Numbered from the stretch's first letter, positions 36,178-46,189 are shown. The stretch: 64,000 nt of DNA from JANMGV01 sp037440405 (GCA_037440405.1 JBBIUE010000012.1:1-64000), one strand, 5' to 3'. Notes: generated by a model not told the origin, from the sequence alone. Numbers and translations are program-made.

Positions 36178-37079
36178 TGGTACCTGTTTCAGCACGCATT
36201 CCGAATTCCGACAACATTTCGTCCGAACGTCAGTCGCGTTCTGGGCCTCTGGTCATTGTCCGCAAACTAAGCGTGATCTTCGGGAAGAACACCATCTTGG
36301 ATAACATCAGCATTGAAATTCCGGCTGGACAAACTCTGGTGATCATTGGAGAAAGCGGCTGCGGCAAAACGATGTTGCTCAAGTGCCTGATTGGCTTGCT
36401 GAAACCGACTCGGGGTGAAGTCATCTTTGATGGGCGTGACATCAACAAGATGGGGGATGTTGAGCTGACGAAGCTGCGGCGTCGATTCGGGTTCGTCTTT
36501 CAAAATGCTGCCCTCTTCGACAGCATGACGATTGGGCAGAATGTCGCCTTTCCCTTACGGCAACTGGAATCGGAGAACTTCCATGGAGAATCGCAGGTCA
36601 TCGTCAATCGACTCGCCGAGGTTGGTCTTCCGGAGTCGGTGATTTTTAAGCGTCCAGCGCAGCTATCCGGTGGAATGAGAAAGCGCGTGGGCATCGCCCG
36701 AGCACTGATGCTCAACCCCGATCTCGTACTGTACGACGAACCCACAACTGGACTTGACCCGATCATGAGCGACGTCATCAACGAGTTGATGATGCGCACG
36801 CGACAGCGTTACCCAGTGACAAGCGTGATCGTCACCCATGACATGCACACCGCTCGAAAAGTGGCCGATCGCGTGATTATGCTCTATCCTCAATCGCGAT
36901 TAAAGGCCGGACAATCACAAGTTCTGTACGATGGCCCACCCAGCGAAATTGACCAATGCAGTGATCGTCGTGTACTTCAGTTCGTGCGAGGTGAAGCAGG
37001 CGAGCGACTGACGGAAATGAGACAGTCTTCGACCGGCTGGGAAATGGAGACACCGCACATCGACAGCTTTGACAAATAA
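36177..37079 (+). CDS. mlaF: MlaF-family ABC transporter ATP-binding protein
   Basis: The ATPase of the lipid transporter, 300 residues, starting at the ATG that overlaps the mlaE stop. Walker A is GESGCGKTM, the Q-loop is FVFQNAALFDSMTI as in MlaF, the signature is LSGGMRKRVGIARAL, Walker B is LVLYDEPTTGLDP, and the switch His is in VTHDMH. The C-terminus is about 30 residues longer than in E. coli MlaF and ends in a hydrophilic tail. mlaD follows after 36 bases. Confidence 0.95.
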   Translation: MVPVSARIPNSDNISSERQSRSGPLVIVRKLSVIFGKNTILDNISIEIPAGQTLVIIGESGCGKTMLLKCLIGLLKPTRGEVIFDGRDINKMGDVELTKLRRRFGFVFQNAALFDSMTIGQNVAFPLRQLESENFHGESQVIVNRLAEVGLPESVIFKRPAQLSGGMRKRVGIARALMLNPDLVLYDEPTTGLDPIMSDVINELMMRTRQRYPVTSVIVTHDMHTARKVADRVIMLYPQSRLKAGQSQVLYDGPPSEIDQCSDRRVLQFVRGEAGERLTEMRQSSTGWEMETPHIDSFDK

Positions 37080-37115
37080 CTACTGCGAGCCATCCCGTGC
37101 TCGAGAGGATCATCG

Positions 37116-38309
37116 ATGGAAGAAAGCAGTTATCGTTTCGGAGTCGGCGTGCTGGTCGTTGCATCGACCATCATCGCAATCCTCCTCATCGTCTATTTCG
37201 GAGCGGTGCCGACCTTTTGGGTGGATCGCTATACCGTGACGATCAATTTTCCGGCAGCTCCCGGAGTCACGGTCGATACTCCCGTCCGCAAGAACGGGGT
37301 ACAGGTGGGACGCGTTTCCAACGTCACGCTGCTACCAGCAGACCAGGGAGTCGATTTGACCCTCGAATTGGAGCGACGGCATGACATTCGGCAAGGGGAA
37401 GGCGTGCGCATCGGCACAGGCTCGCTAATCACTGGTGATGCCATCGTCGAATTCGTTCCGGCAACGGAAACCAGCCTCGTCTCTCGATTCGACGGATTGG
37501 CAGGAGCACCGAAGGATGGGCAGTTGCAACCAGCAGAACGCGAGCTGGCTCTCGCAAAATTGCAGGACTCGACCTACTTGAAGGGAGGTTTTTTGACGCC
37601 CGATCCGATGACCGCATTCGGCGATATTCAAGGCAACTTCGCCACGGCTCTTTCGGCGATTGAACGCGCAAGCCTGAAAATCGAGTCGCTCGCCAGCTCG
37701 GTAGAAGAGGTCGTTGGCTCTGGACGCGGTGAGATTCGCGACCTAGTCGATAAAATGAAATCGGCGATTGCGAGCTTCGACCAAACGCTGAACTCCGTCG
37801 AAAGTGTGTTCGCTCAAGTGGAGCGTTCGGGCCTCACCGAATCGCTTGCTCGCGGAGCCGAACGTCTCCCGGGAGTCTTCGACGAATCGGACCGTGTTCT
37901 CAAGCAAGCTCGCGAAACACTAAAGAGCTTCGAGCAGGTGGGAATTCGCGCGAGCGAGACGTTACAGAACGTCCAGGAATTCACCGCACCTCTCAGCGCC
38001 CAGGGTGAGCAGTTTGCGGGCGAGATTTTGCGGACGGTCGAAAATCTTGATGCCTTGCTTATCGATCTCCGACAATTCACGCAGCGGCTCAACAACGGTC
38101 AAGGAACCATCGCACGTTTGATTGAAGACGAACAATTGTACTTCAGCCTTGTGCGAACTTTGGAGAACATTGAAACGATGACGCAACAGTTGCGACCGAC
38201 CATCGACAACGTTCGCGTTTTCACCGACAAGATTGCTCGCGATCCGGGAGGTCAAATCGGCGTTCGAAGCATCATGTCCGGGCGACCCATGGGAGCGGGT
38301 GTCAAGTAG
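37116..38309 (+). CDS. mlaD: MlaD/MCE-domain protein
   Basis: A 397-residue MCE protein. One N-terminal transmembrane helix (about 8-29) precedes the MCE beta-barrel domain (38-115; FPAAPGVTVDTPVRKNGVQV and GVRIGTGSLITGDAIVEF). A long helical C-terminus (150-375) is coiled-coil-prone and Glu/Ser/Val-rich, as in PqiB/LetB-type and mycobacterial MCE proteins. MlaD is the periplasmic substrate channel of the transporter. The longer helical part could form the tunnel towards the outer membrane in place of a soluble shuttle (inference). Confidence 0.93.
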   Translation: MEESSYRFGVGVLVVASTIIAILLIVYFGAVPTFWVDRYTVTINFPAAPGVTVDTPVRKNGVQVGRVSNVTLLPADQGVDLTLELERRHDIRQGEGVRIGTGSLITGDAIVEFVPATETSLVSRFDGLAGAPKDGQLQPAERELALAKLQDSTYLKGGFLTPDPMTAFGDIQGNFATALSAIERASLKIESLASSVEEVVGSGRGEIRDLVDKMKSAIASFDQTLNSVESVFAQVERSGLTESLARGAERLPGVFDESDRVLKQARETLKSFEQVGIRASETLQNVQEFTAPLSAQGEQFAGEILRTVENLDALLIDLRQFTQRLNNGQGTIARLIEDEQLYFSLVRTLENIETMTQQLRPTIDNVRVFTDKIARDPGGQIGVRSIMSGRPMGAGVK

Positions 38310-38479
38310 CATCGCTAAAGGTATGTGTCGCCGTTCGCAAATATGGGTCGGATCGGATATACTAGGAAGGACATCGTTCGGCTTCCGAACTTCAGGTTTG
38401 TCCTAATTCGTCAGCCGGGCGCCCCGCCTTGCTTCCCTCCGAATCCACCGAAAATGTTCATTTCGATAACGATGTGCCT

Positions 38480-40996
38480 ATGAACCGTCGTCACTTTCGT
38501 TCGATTCTGTGCTCGCTGGTTGCAATGATTGGCTTTTCGCTCTTTGCAAACAGAGCATACTCACAACAGACGGCGCGGCCGGTTGACTTCAATCGCGATG
38601 TGCGGCCTGTCTTGGCGAGACATTGCTTTGCGTGTCATGGACCGGATAAGGGCGAGTCAGGGCTACGACTTCATGAAGCGGCTTTTCTGGAAACAGCGGC
38701 GGATTCCGGAGTCGTTGTCGCGATACCTGAAAATGCTGAAGAGAGCGAGCTGATTCGCCGCGTTACTTCCTCCGATGAATCCGAACGAATGCCGCCTGAA
38801 GGGAAGGGCTTGTCCGAACGAGAAATCGACATCCTGAGAAGATGGATTGATCAAGGAGCCGCTTTCTCGCAACATTGGTCGTTTCAGCCGATTCAGGAAC
38901 GCTCGATCCCTGATACGGCTCGCGATCCTTGGTGCCGCAACCCTATCGACGCCTTTGTTCTGCAAGGCTTGCATGACGCAGGACTCCATCCATCACCAGA
39001 AGCAGAGGCTGAGCAACTGATTCGCAGAGTTCATTTCAACGTGCTCGGCCTTCCGCCAGAACCGGAGTTGGTCCAAATCTATCGGCAGAATCCGTCTGAA
39101 GAAGCCTACTTACGACTCGTCGACGATTTGCTCGCCGATCCTGGCATGGGGGAACGTTGGGCCCGCCATTGGCTGGATGTCGTTCGCTTTGCAGAAACGA
39201 ATAGTTTCGAAAGAGACGGCGAAAAACCGAATGCCTATTTCTATCGGGACTATGTCATCCGAGCCTTCAATTCCGATCTTCCGTTCAACCAATTCATCCG
39301 GGAGCAGTTAGCAGGAGACCAGATCGACTCAATTACCGTGGATAGCTTATCGGCGACCGCATTCTATCGCTTGGGAATTTGGGATGACGAACCGGCGGAT
39401 CCCCTGCAAGCTCGATTCGATGAATACGACGACATCGTTTCGACGATCGGCCAAGCTTTCTTGGGGATCACGATCAATTGCAGTCGATGCCACGATCACA
39501 AAATCGATCCGCTTCCACAGAAGGATTATTACCAGCTAATCGCCTTCGTTCGCGACGTAACTTCGTACGGTGAACGCGGCGACCAGAAAACGAATAGCCA
39601 AGTCGATGTCTCTCCCCCCGAACTTTCAAAGCAACATCAACTCCTCCATCAGCAACTCGCCGCCTGTCGAGAGCAGATGGAAGCAATCGAGCGTGTCGGT
39701 ATCGTCAAGATGCCAGCGGAGGATCAGCGAGCTACCGAAGGACCAGATCGCAATCGCGTCCTCCGACAAAAGCTTCGCCAATACTTAGATGCCGAAATGG
39801 GGAAACAATACAGCGAACTCCAAAGCAAGCTGCGAGACCTGCGGCGATCGCTCGATGCGCTCCCGCCACTGCAGCATGTTCTAGGACTTGCGAAGTGTGA
39901 CCCGAACCCTGAACCGACCTTTGTCATGCTTCGAGGAAATCCGCACGCGCCAGGTGAAGCCGTCTCGCCGGGCTTTCCTGAAATTGGTGGCGGACCGCGA
40001 ATGCAATTCCAGGAATCCGATGCGTCATTGAGATCCTTTGGTCGACGACGAGTCCTCGCCGACTGGATCGCATCGGAAGAGAATTGGCTGACGGCGCGCG
40101 TCATTGTGAATCGCATTTGGCAACATCATTTTGGACGCGGAATCGTCCGAAGCCCGAATAATTTTGGTCAGTTGGGAGACCAGCCAACGCACCCTGAGTT
40201 GCTGGATTGGTTAGCAACGGAGTTGATTCGCAATGATTGGAACTTGAAGGCAATCCATCGGTTGATTCTAACGTCATCGACGTATCGGATGACTTCGCAA
40301 GCGGCTGATGTATCCTCTTCCGATCAGCAACTCCATCAAGAAAATTTGGATGGCCATTTGTCTGCTCCTGCTGGATCACGGCGGCACGCTGGCATCGACT
40401 CTGATCCCGGCAATGACCGATTCTGGAGGTTCCCCATGCGTCGGCTGAGCGCCGAGGAAATACGCGACGCGACTCTAGCAGTCACGGGTCAGCTCAATCT
40501 CGAGAAATTCGGTCCAAGTATCTATCCAGAACTGGGAGACGAAGTCAAAGCCACGCAGTCCATGCCCGGATCGGGTTGGCGGGAATCCTCACCCAGCGAT
40601 CGAGCACGGCGAAGCGTTTATATTCACATCAAGCGATCACTTATTCCTCCCGAATTGGCCAACTTTGACTTTCCGGAAACGGATACCAGTTGCGAGGCTC
40701 GGTTTATGACGATCCAACCGGCACAAGCGCTGAACATGATCAATGGTCGCTTCATGCAATTGCAATCGAAAGCATTCGCGGAGCGTCTCGTTCGAGAATT
40801 CCCGAACGATCGCAAGCAGCAAATTCAAAGAAGCATTGAGTTGGCTTACGCGCGAAAGGCGGGGCCAGACGACGATGCTCTGGCAAATCAGGTGATTTCG
40901 AATATGACTAGCAAATACGGTTTCGACGATCTGCAGGCACTAGCTTCCTACTGTTTGGTGTTGCTCAATTCCAATGAGTTTCTCTTCCTTGACTAA
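38480..40996 (+). CDS. DUF1549/DUF1553 cytochrome protein (PSCyt1-PSCyt2-PSD1)
   Basis: An 838-residue exported protein starting at the ATG at 38480 with a signal peptide to about residue 30. Domain order: an N-terminal cytochrome-like PSCyt1 domain with HCFACHG (haem CxxCH) and GKGLSEREIDILRRWIDQGA; DUF1549 (PSCyt2) with RRVHFNVLGLPPEPE, GERWARHWLDVVRFAETNSF and CSRCHDHKIDP; then DUF1553 (PSD1) with VNRIWQHHFGRGIV, LLDWLATELI and SAEEIRDATLAVTGQ. These are lineage-specific planctomycete proteins, nearly always next to a DUF1501 gene as here. They are presumed extracytoplasmic polysaccharide or sulfated-sugar oxidation proteins; the reaction is not established. Confidence 0.94.
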   Translation: MNRRHFRSILCSLVAMIGFSLFANRAYSQQTARPVDFNRDVRPVLARHCFACHGPDKGESGLRLHEAAFLETAADSGVVVAIPENAEESELIRRVTSSDESERMPPEGKGLSEREIDILRRWIDQGAAFSQHWSFQPIQERSIPDTARDPWCRNPIDAFVLQGLHDAGLHPSPEAEAEQLIRRVHFNVLGLPPEPELVQIYRQNPSEEAYLRLVDDLLADPGMGERWARHWLDVVRFAETNSFERDGEKPNAYFYRDYVIRAFNSDLPFNQFIREQLAGDQIDSITVDSLSATAFYRLGIWDDEPADPLQARFDEYDDIVSTIGQAFLGITINCSRCHDHKIDPLPQKDYYQLIAFVRDVTSYGERGDQKTNSQVDVSPPELSKQHQLLHQQLAACREQMEAIERVGIVKMPAEDQRATEGPDRNRVLRQKLRQYLDAEMGKQYSELQSKLRDLRRSLDALPPLQHVLGLAKCDPNPEPTFVMLRGNPHAPGEAVSPGFPEIGGGPRMQFQESDASLRSFGRRRVLADWIASEENWLTARVIVNRIWQHHFGRGIVRSPNNFGQLGDQPTHPELLDWLATELIRNDWNLKAIHRLILTSSTYRMTSQAADVSSSDQQLHQENLDGHLSAPAGSRRHAGIDSDPGNDRFWRFPMRRLSAEEIRDATLAVTGQLNLEKFGPSIYPELGDEVKATQSMPGSGWRESSPSDRARRSVYIHIKRSLIPPELANFDFPETDTSCEARFMTIQPAQALNMINGRFMQLQSKAFAERLVREFPNDRKQQIQRSIELAYARKAGPDDDALANQVISNMTSKYGFDDLQALASYCLVLLNSNEFLFLD

Positions 40997-41011
40997 TGGG
41001 AACGATCGATC

Positions 41012-42478
41012 ATGACATCCAAGAACCCATCGAGTTCGCAACCCCAGGGTTCCTTTTGTGGACGCACTCGCAGAGAGTTCCTTTGGCAATTGGGGACGGG
41101 CTTCGGAGCAGTAGCGCTGTCGGGAATGCTCGGAGATGCGTTTTTCGCGCGAGCCCATGCATCCAGCCCGGACAGTAACCTTCATCGTCTTCACCACCTT
41201 CAGCCCAAGGCGAAGTCGGTCATCTTTTTGTTCATGTACGGTGGGCCAAGCCATATCGACACGTTTGATTACAAGCCTGCGATGGTTGGCATGGATGGCA
41301 AGACCATTCAAGTCAAAACCTTCGGTCGCGGCGGACATCGAAACGAAGGCCGAATTGTCGAGCCACGTTGGAATTTCAAACAGTATGGCGAATGCGGCAA
41401 GTGGGTTAGCGATCTGTTTCCCCATCTCGGCGGCTGCGTCGATGATATCGCGTTCTTGCACTCGATGACCGCAGACTCTCCCATCCACGGTTCCGCCATG
41501 CTGATGATGAACTCCGGGAAAATTCTCAGCGGTTCGCCTTCGCTAGGGTCTTGGGTCAATTATGGTTTAGGGTCGGAAAACGAAAATCTCCCGGGCTTTG
41601 TTGTAATGCTTGATCCTACAGGGGGGCCGATTAGCGGCGCAAAGAATTGGGCGAGCGGATTTATGCCCGCGACGTTTCAAGGAAGCATCCTGCGAACGAA
41701 AGGGGCTCCCATTCTCGATCTGCAACCTCCGGAAGGAATCAGTCGCGAGATACAGCGAGATTTGCTCAATGCTCTCAAGGAGAGTAACGAACGTCATCTG
41801 TCGAGACGCACAGATCATTCGGAATTGCAGGCACGCATCAACAGCTATGAACTTGCCTTCAAGATGCAGGTGTCCGCGCCCGACGCCGTCGATCTTTCCG
41901 AAGAGACTCAGGAAACGCTCGATCTCTATGGAGTCAGCGACCCACAAACGGCTGACTTCGGACGTCGATGCTTGCTGGCGCGACGCCTAGTTGAACGTGG
42001 CGTCCGATTCATTCAGCTCTATTCCGGCGGTGCTCACAATGACGACAATTGGGACGCTCACGGCGATTTGGTCAAGAATCACACGCACCACGCAGGCGCA
42101 ACGGATCGCCCGATTGCTGCGCTCATCAAAGATCTGAAACGGCGTGGCCTGTTCGAGTCGACTCTCATCGTTTGGAGCGGTGAGTTTGGACGTCAACCAA
42201 CTGCAGAGTATGCCGTGGGTACAGGGCGCGATCACAATTCCTACGGGTTCACAACTTGGCTAGCAGGTGGCGGCATCAAAGGTGGAGTAAGCTACGGCAT
42301 GACAGACGAAATTGGTTCAACCGCCGTCGAATATCCACTCCATGTCAAAAATATGCACGCCACCATTTTGCATCAGCTTGGTCTCGATCCAAACCGGCTT
42401 TCCTATTTCTACAATGGCTTGGATCAAAAATTGGTCGGCGTCGAACATGTCGAGCCGATCCATGAGATCATCGCCTAG
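41012..42478 (+). CDS. DUF1501 (sulfatase-fold) protein, Tat-exported
   Basis: A 488-residue protein 15 bases after its DUF1549/1553 partner. TRREFLWQLGTGFG at residues 19-32 is a twin-arginine signal. The body is an alkaline-phosphatase/sulfatase fold: IFLFMYGGPSHIDTFDYKP, MTADSPIHGSAMLMMNSGK, RLVERGVRFIQLYSGGAHND, and LIVWSGEFGRQPTAE. The formylglycine C/S-x-P-x-R motif of true sulfatases is absent, which is normal for DUF1501. The two genes form a conserved planctomycete pair, probably with related extracytoplasmic roles. Confidence 0.94.
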   Translation: MTSKNPSSSQPQGSFCGRTRREFLWQLGTGFGAVALSGMLGDAFFARAHASSPDSNLHRLHHLQPKAKSVIFLFMYGGPSHIDTFDYKPAMVGMDGKTIQVKTFGRGGHRNEGRIVEPRWNFKQYGECGKWVSDLFPHLGGCVDDIAFLHSMTADSPIHGSAMLMMNSGKILSGSPSLGSWVNYGLGSENENLPGFVVMLDPTGGPISGAKNWASGFMPATFQGSILRTKGAPILDLQPPEGISREIQRDLLNALKESNERHLSRRTDHSELQARINSYELAFKMQVSAPDAVDLSEETQETLDLYGVSDPQTADFGRRCLLARRLVERGVRFIQLYSGGAHNDDNWDAHGDLVKNHTHHAGATDRPIAALIKDLKRRGLFESTLIVWSGEFGRQPTAEYAVGTGRDHNSYGFTTWLAGGGIKGGVSYGMTDEIGSTAVEYPLHVKNMHATILHQLGLDPNRLSYFYNGLDQKLVGVEHVEPIHEIIA

Positions 42479-42664
42479 TTGTCGTCATTTGGCTGATCGT
42501 CAGTTTTCGGTTTTGCCCAGCTTGCATTCCCTTACCTTTTTAGAAGTTTCAACCGTGTGCGAGCGCTCGACGGCTAAATTCATTCATCACAAGCTGACGT
42601 GTTTCGACTCCTCCAACTCCTCCAACGTGTTGCCAATGTCGACGCGCTACGGTTGGAACGAAGG

Positions 42665-43906
42665 TCAGTCCGATCCTGAGAATTCGATGCATTGATCTCT
42701 CGGGCCAAGACGATTCTCTCCGAGCGAAAGAATTTTTGGCCAGAGCTGGTCGCTGATCACGAGACCTGATTGCGTTAGCTTGAGAACTCCGTTTGTCAGT
42801 TTCATCCAACCTTGATGGCAGTACTCAGTGACGATCGGTGAAACCTGTTGCTCATATTGAGGCAGCGAACGGAAATTGGGAAACGGCCATGGAATTCCTT
42901 TTAACTGACGCAAGCCAAAAACGAGTTGGTCGAGAGCTACTTGCGCTGGAGTCAATGTGTCTCGTTCTGCGACTGGGCATTCGTTATTCATCAATTTCTG
43001 AATATAGCTGGTCACGCTGCGATGATTGACGCTGCGGGTGTTTCCGATGAATCGAGCGGCACCGGGACCAAAGGCCCACCACCTTCTGTCTGACCAGTAC
43101 GTTTGATTGTGCCGCGACCGACGTCCCGGTTTAGCAAAGTTCGAAATTTCATATTGTTCGTACCCGGCGTCATTCAACATCTCGATCGCTGAGAGATACA
43201 TTTCGAGCTCGAGACTTTCAGGAACCGATCGCAAGATGCCTCGATTCTTCAGTCCCCAGAATCGCGCTCCCTTCTCGTACGTCAAGCTGTAGATCGAAAT
43301 ATGGTCCACGCCTAACTCGATGGCGATCCTCAAGTCTTCTCGCCAATCGTTCATCGTTTCTTCCGGTACCGCATAGATCAGATCCAGGCTTCGATTCCCG
43401 ATAGGCTCAGAGATTTCCATGGCAAGGCGCGCTTGATCGGCGGAATGAGTTCGCTCCAGCAGCTTTAGCTTCTTCGATTGAAATGATTGAACGCCGATTG
43501 AAACCCGATTGCAGCCAAGCTCGATTAAGGTCCGAATTTTTGTTGGCGTCAAATCATTCGGATTGGCTTCGATCGACGACTCCAACGAGAGGCCGGAGAC
43601 AAACCACTTTTCTAGCTGTTGATAGAGCTGCCTCAGAGCGAACTCGGACAATAGGGTTGGCGTCCCACCCCCGAGATAGAGCGTGTCGATTTCGTACGGT
43701 TTGCCCAAGAACCCCAGCTCTCGTTCGACCGCTCGCAAGAAACCATCGATCAGGTCGTCTCGATTAGCGATGACACTGAAGTTGCAGTATCCGCAATGAT
43801 GGTGACAAAACGGAACGTGAATGTAAGCACTGCGAGGAGGCGGATCATTCTCGAAGCATTCGCCCCAACAATGGCGAGTTTGACCGCAAGCACCGTCATG
43901 GGGCAT
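42665..43906 (-). CDS. hemW: radical SAM haem chaperone HemW
   Basis: HemW binds haem and a [4Fe-4S] cluster and passes haem to respiratory proteins; it was long annotated as an oxygen-independent coproporphyrinogen oxidase. The 413-residue protein has YIHVPFCHHHCGYCNF with the CxxxCxxC cluster motif and the CNF end typical of HemW. YLGGGTPTLL, EANPNDLTP, RVSIGVQSF and the EISNFAKPG...HNQTYW block are also present. The ATG at 43906 follows GGGAAA and begins 15 bases after the upstream gene ends, so I choose it over an earlier in-frame codon. Confidence 0.9.
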   Translation of the reverse strand: MPHDGACGQTRHCWGECFENDPPPRSAYIHVPFCHHHCGYCNFSVIANRDDLIDGFLRAVERELGFLGKPYEIDTLYLGGGTPTLLSEFALRQLYQQLEKWFVSGLSLESSIEANPNDLTPTKIRTLIELGCNRVSIGVQSFQSKKLKLLERTHSADQARLAMEISEPIGNRSLDLIYAVPEETMNDWREDLRIAIELGVDHISIYSLTYEKGARFWGLKNRGILRSVPESLELEMYLSAIEMLNDAGYEQYEISNFAKPGRRSRHNQTYWSDRRWWAFGPGAARFIGNTRSVNHRSVTSYIQKLMNNECPVAERDTLTPAQVALDQLVFGLRQLKGIPWPFPNFRSLPQYEQQVSPIVTEYCHQGWMKLTNGVLKLTQSGLVISDQLWPKILSLGENRLGPRDQCIEFSGSD

Positions 43907-43920
43907 TCGGTGTTTCCCGT

Positions 43921-44799
43921 TTAGAGCCACAAACGCAAGCGCCCCCCAAGCATGTCTGGTAAGGCTCTGCGAACCCAACGTTGAATCTGTCGACTTGTGT
44001 ATCGAGTACTGAAATGAGAAGCGATAATGACTTGATTCTTGAATTTGTCCTTGCGATCAACGATATCGTCAAGATGGATGTGCCCCTTTTTGTGGATCAC
44101 TTCCTTACGATGACTCGGCGCCAAGAACGTCATTTCCGTAATGAGCACTGCGGCTTCGTACATTTGTGGGTTCTGGTCCAATCCTTCGGGAGTGGTGTCG
44201 CCGGTATACGCCAAAATGGGCATACGAACTTCGTGCGTGACTTCTCGGCCACTCAAACGAAGATCTCGGATTTCGTTCCCGCTCAGTCCTTGGAATTCTG
44301 GCCGAAGCTTTTTTCGTCGTTCCCAGAGTAGGAAGCCAAGCGCTGGTATGCGGTGCTTCATTTCGTGAGTCGTCACCAGCAACTCACGCGATAGCTCAAT
44401 CTCTTGGCCTGGACGAGTCGGTATCAGGTTCACCGGCAATCTTCCGCGATCCAGCCGCGTGAAGGCTTTCAGCAAATGCTCGACCGCCGAAACGGCGGAT
44501 TCCGGTAGCCAGACGTTTGGAATATCCATCTTCATCATTCTGCGCCTGGCCAGGTACACAGGCAACGCGGCAACATGATCGAGATGCGTGTGGGTGATGA
44601 AGTAGTTCGGGATGCCCATGAACTCCCAAGGCTGCGCTCCCAAATCGAATCCGATTCGAAATTCTGGAATGCGCCAATATGTTTGAACGGCAGCTCGCGA
44701 ATACCCTTCGATATGCCATGTTTGAAAAGGCATGCGCTGTACTGGACAGTTCTGGACTCCTTCCAATGGCTCACTAGGCGACGAGGATGGCTTGGGCAA
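43921..44799 (-). CDS. RNase Z-like MBL-fold hydrolase
   Basis: A 292-residue metallo-beta-lactamase-fold protein. FITHTHLDHVAALPVYL carries the HxHxDH metal motif, TTHEMKHRIPALGFLLWER is the conserved PxxHxxxxxGYRI-like block of RNase Z, and LAYTGDTTPEG, ITEMTFL and IIASHFSTRY supply the remaining ligands. It lacks the long exosite arm of E. coli RNase Z, so tRNA 3'-end processing is possible but unproven; the sole tRNA in the window does not encode CCA, which makes such an activity useful. HemW follows downstream. Confidence 0.82.
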   Translation of the reverse strand: MPKPSSSPSEPLEGVQNCPVQRMPFQTWHIEGYSRAAVQTYWRIPEFRIGFDLGAQPWEFMGIPNYFITHTHLDHVAALPVYLARRRMMKMDIPNVWLPESAVSAVEHLLKAFTRLDRGRLPVNLIPTRPGQEIELSRELLVTTHEMKHRIPALGFLLWERRKKLRPEFQGLSGNEIRDLRLSGREVTHEVRMPILAYTGDTTPEGLDQNPQMYEAAVLITEMTFLAPSHRKEVIHKKGHIHLDDIVDRKDKFKNQVIIASHFSTRYTSRQIQRWVRRALPDMLGGRLRLWL

Positions 44800-44953
44800 G
44801 GTGACGCAAGTCCTTTGATGGCAAGCTGACGAACAATCATATTCAACCGCCTAGAGTTTATGCTATTCTCTCGCAGTCCCCAAGGCTCTTGACAAGTTGC
44901 GCCAAGCAACTTCTAACGTAAAACGTGAACATACCAATCGCTCCTAACAGAAT

Positions 44954-44958
44954 GAGGA
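44954..44958 (+). promoter_or_regulatory. ribosome-binding site fixing a TTG start
   Basis: GAGGA ends nine bases before the TTG at 44968; no ATG is available near the conserved N-terminus of the ATPase. Confidence 0.5.
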
Positions 44959-44967
44959 ATTCGAGGA

Positions 44968-45855
44968 TTGTCGAAAATAAATTGCGGTGTTCGGTACGCA
45001 TCGGGCATACCTGCGCTCGATCGCGCGTTGGGAGGTGGATTGTTGCCAGGCACGATGGCACTCATCGTTGGTGCAACCGGAATCGGAAAAACGCAGCTCG
45101 GAATACGATGGTGCGCAGAGGGATGCAGCTCGACCGAACCATTCGGAACCATCCTTGATTTCAGCAGTCGTGGTGACAGTCAAAACCACGTTGAATATGC
45201 GAATTCGATTGTCGGCAACGATCTAACGAGTGAACCGCTGCGAACTTATTCGCCAGACGAGGTGTTTGATCGAACCCGCCAACTGGGCCAACGAATGGAA
45301 TTAGTGGGCTACGAAGGGCAGCGAGTTTTGCGAAGCCAAGTCGATGCCGAAAACTGGGACGCCTGGAACAGCTTATGGAACGCGCGAGCTCCGATGTTGG
45401 CTTCCTTCATTTATCAGTGCCTAATTCGTGGAAGACGTCGCTTTCTGATCGATGGCATCGAGCCCTCCTCCAAGCCTCAAGAAAGTCTGCAGTGGGACAT
45501 GGTCGAAATGGTTTATCACAAGATGCTTCGTCGATCTCACGATTGGCTGGCACGCGATGTATTTCGACAGCATTTCCGAGTCAATGAAGCCCACGTGGCT
45601 GCGAATCCTTATTCCGAAACGGAAGCAACTGCCGTCGTACTTGCAACTTCCCACGAATCGATGTTGGAACAACTCATCGAAAAGTCATGGACCGATGGCG
45701 ATTTGGCCGCAGGGGCAAACACCGTGATCTTCATGGGAAGAATAAAGAGAGACGGTGGCATGGGACGCGGACTGTTTATCGCAAAACATCGCGGCAGCTA
45801 TTGCTCTGACGCGATATTGGAGTACTCGATCAATAGCAATGGCATTCAATGTTGA
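44968..45855 (+). CDS. KaiC/RecA-superfamily ATPase
   Basis: A 295-residue protein of the RAD55/KaiC/RadA-like ATPase group. It starts at a TTG. SGIPALDRALGGGLLPG is the KaiC/RadA lead, VGATGIGKTQLG is Walker A (P-loop at about residues 34-42), and RRRFLIDGIEPS near the middle is a Walker B-like strand. The C-terminal part has VLATSHESM and a TVIFMGRIKRDGG strand. It has a single ATPase domain and no second KaiC domain. Function unknown: single-domain members act in signalling, gene regulation or motility. It is divergent from the RNase Z-like gene by 168 bases. Confidence 0.75.
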   Translation: MSKINCGVRYASGIPALDRALGGGLLPGTMALIVGATGIGKTQLGIRWCAEGCSSTEPFGTILDFSSRGDSQNHVEYANSIVGNDLTSEPLRTYSPDEVFDRTRQLGQRMELVGYEGQRVLRSQVDAENWDAWNSLWNARAPMLASFIYQCLIRGRRRFLIDGIEPSSKPQESLQWDMVEMVYHKMLRRSHDWLARDVFRQHFRVNEAHVAANPYSETEATAVVLATSHESMLEQLIEKSWTDGDLAAGANTVIFMGRIKRDGGMGRGLFIAKHRGSYCSDAILEYSINSNGIQC

Positions 45856-46013
45856 TGCTGCAAGGCGAGTGACAGGTGAATATTTTCCAGCCCGAAACGC
45901 GAGCTAGGGACGAGACCTTCGTTCCAAGCTCATGATGTAGGAAACTAATCGGCGCCCGCTATCTTCCGCTCTCCATCGGAGCCATAGAGGTCGCGCTGCG
46001 TTCGAATTCGAGC

Positions 46014-46041
46014 GGTTGGTTGCTAGCATTCGCAACCAACC
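46014..46041. other. perfect 10-bp inverted repeat
   Basis: GGTTGGTTGC at 46014-46023 and GCAACCAACC at 46032-46041 flank an 8-base loop. A run of seven T starts nine bases after the plus-strand arm, slightly too far for a classic terminator. It could be a terminator for the upstream ATPase gene or an RNA or protein-binding site. Confidence 0.6.
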
Positions 46042-46189
46042 ATCAATGAAGTTTTTTTCGGCTCGTTGGATTTCTTGGAAAGTCGGCTTGACCTTGATCG
46101 GCAAGTGCCCCTATTCTCCGCTCCGTTGGCTGATCAATGAGAAGCAGTCGAAGCTCTTCTCAAGAGGATCAGTCAGAAAAACGACCATG

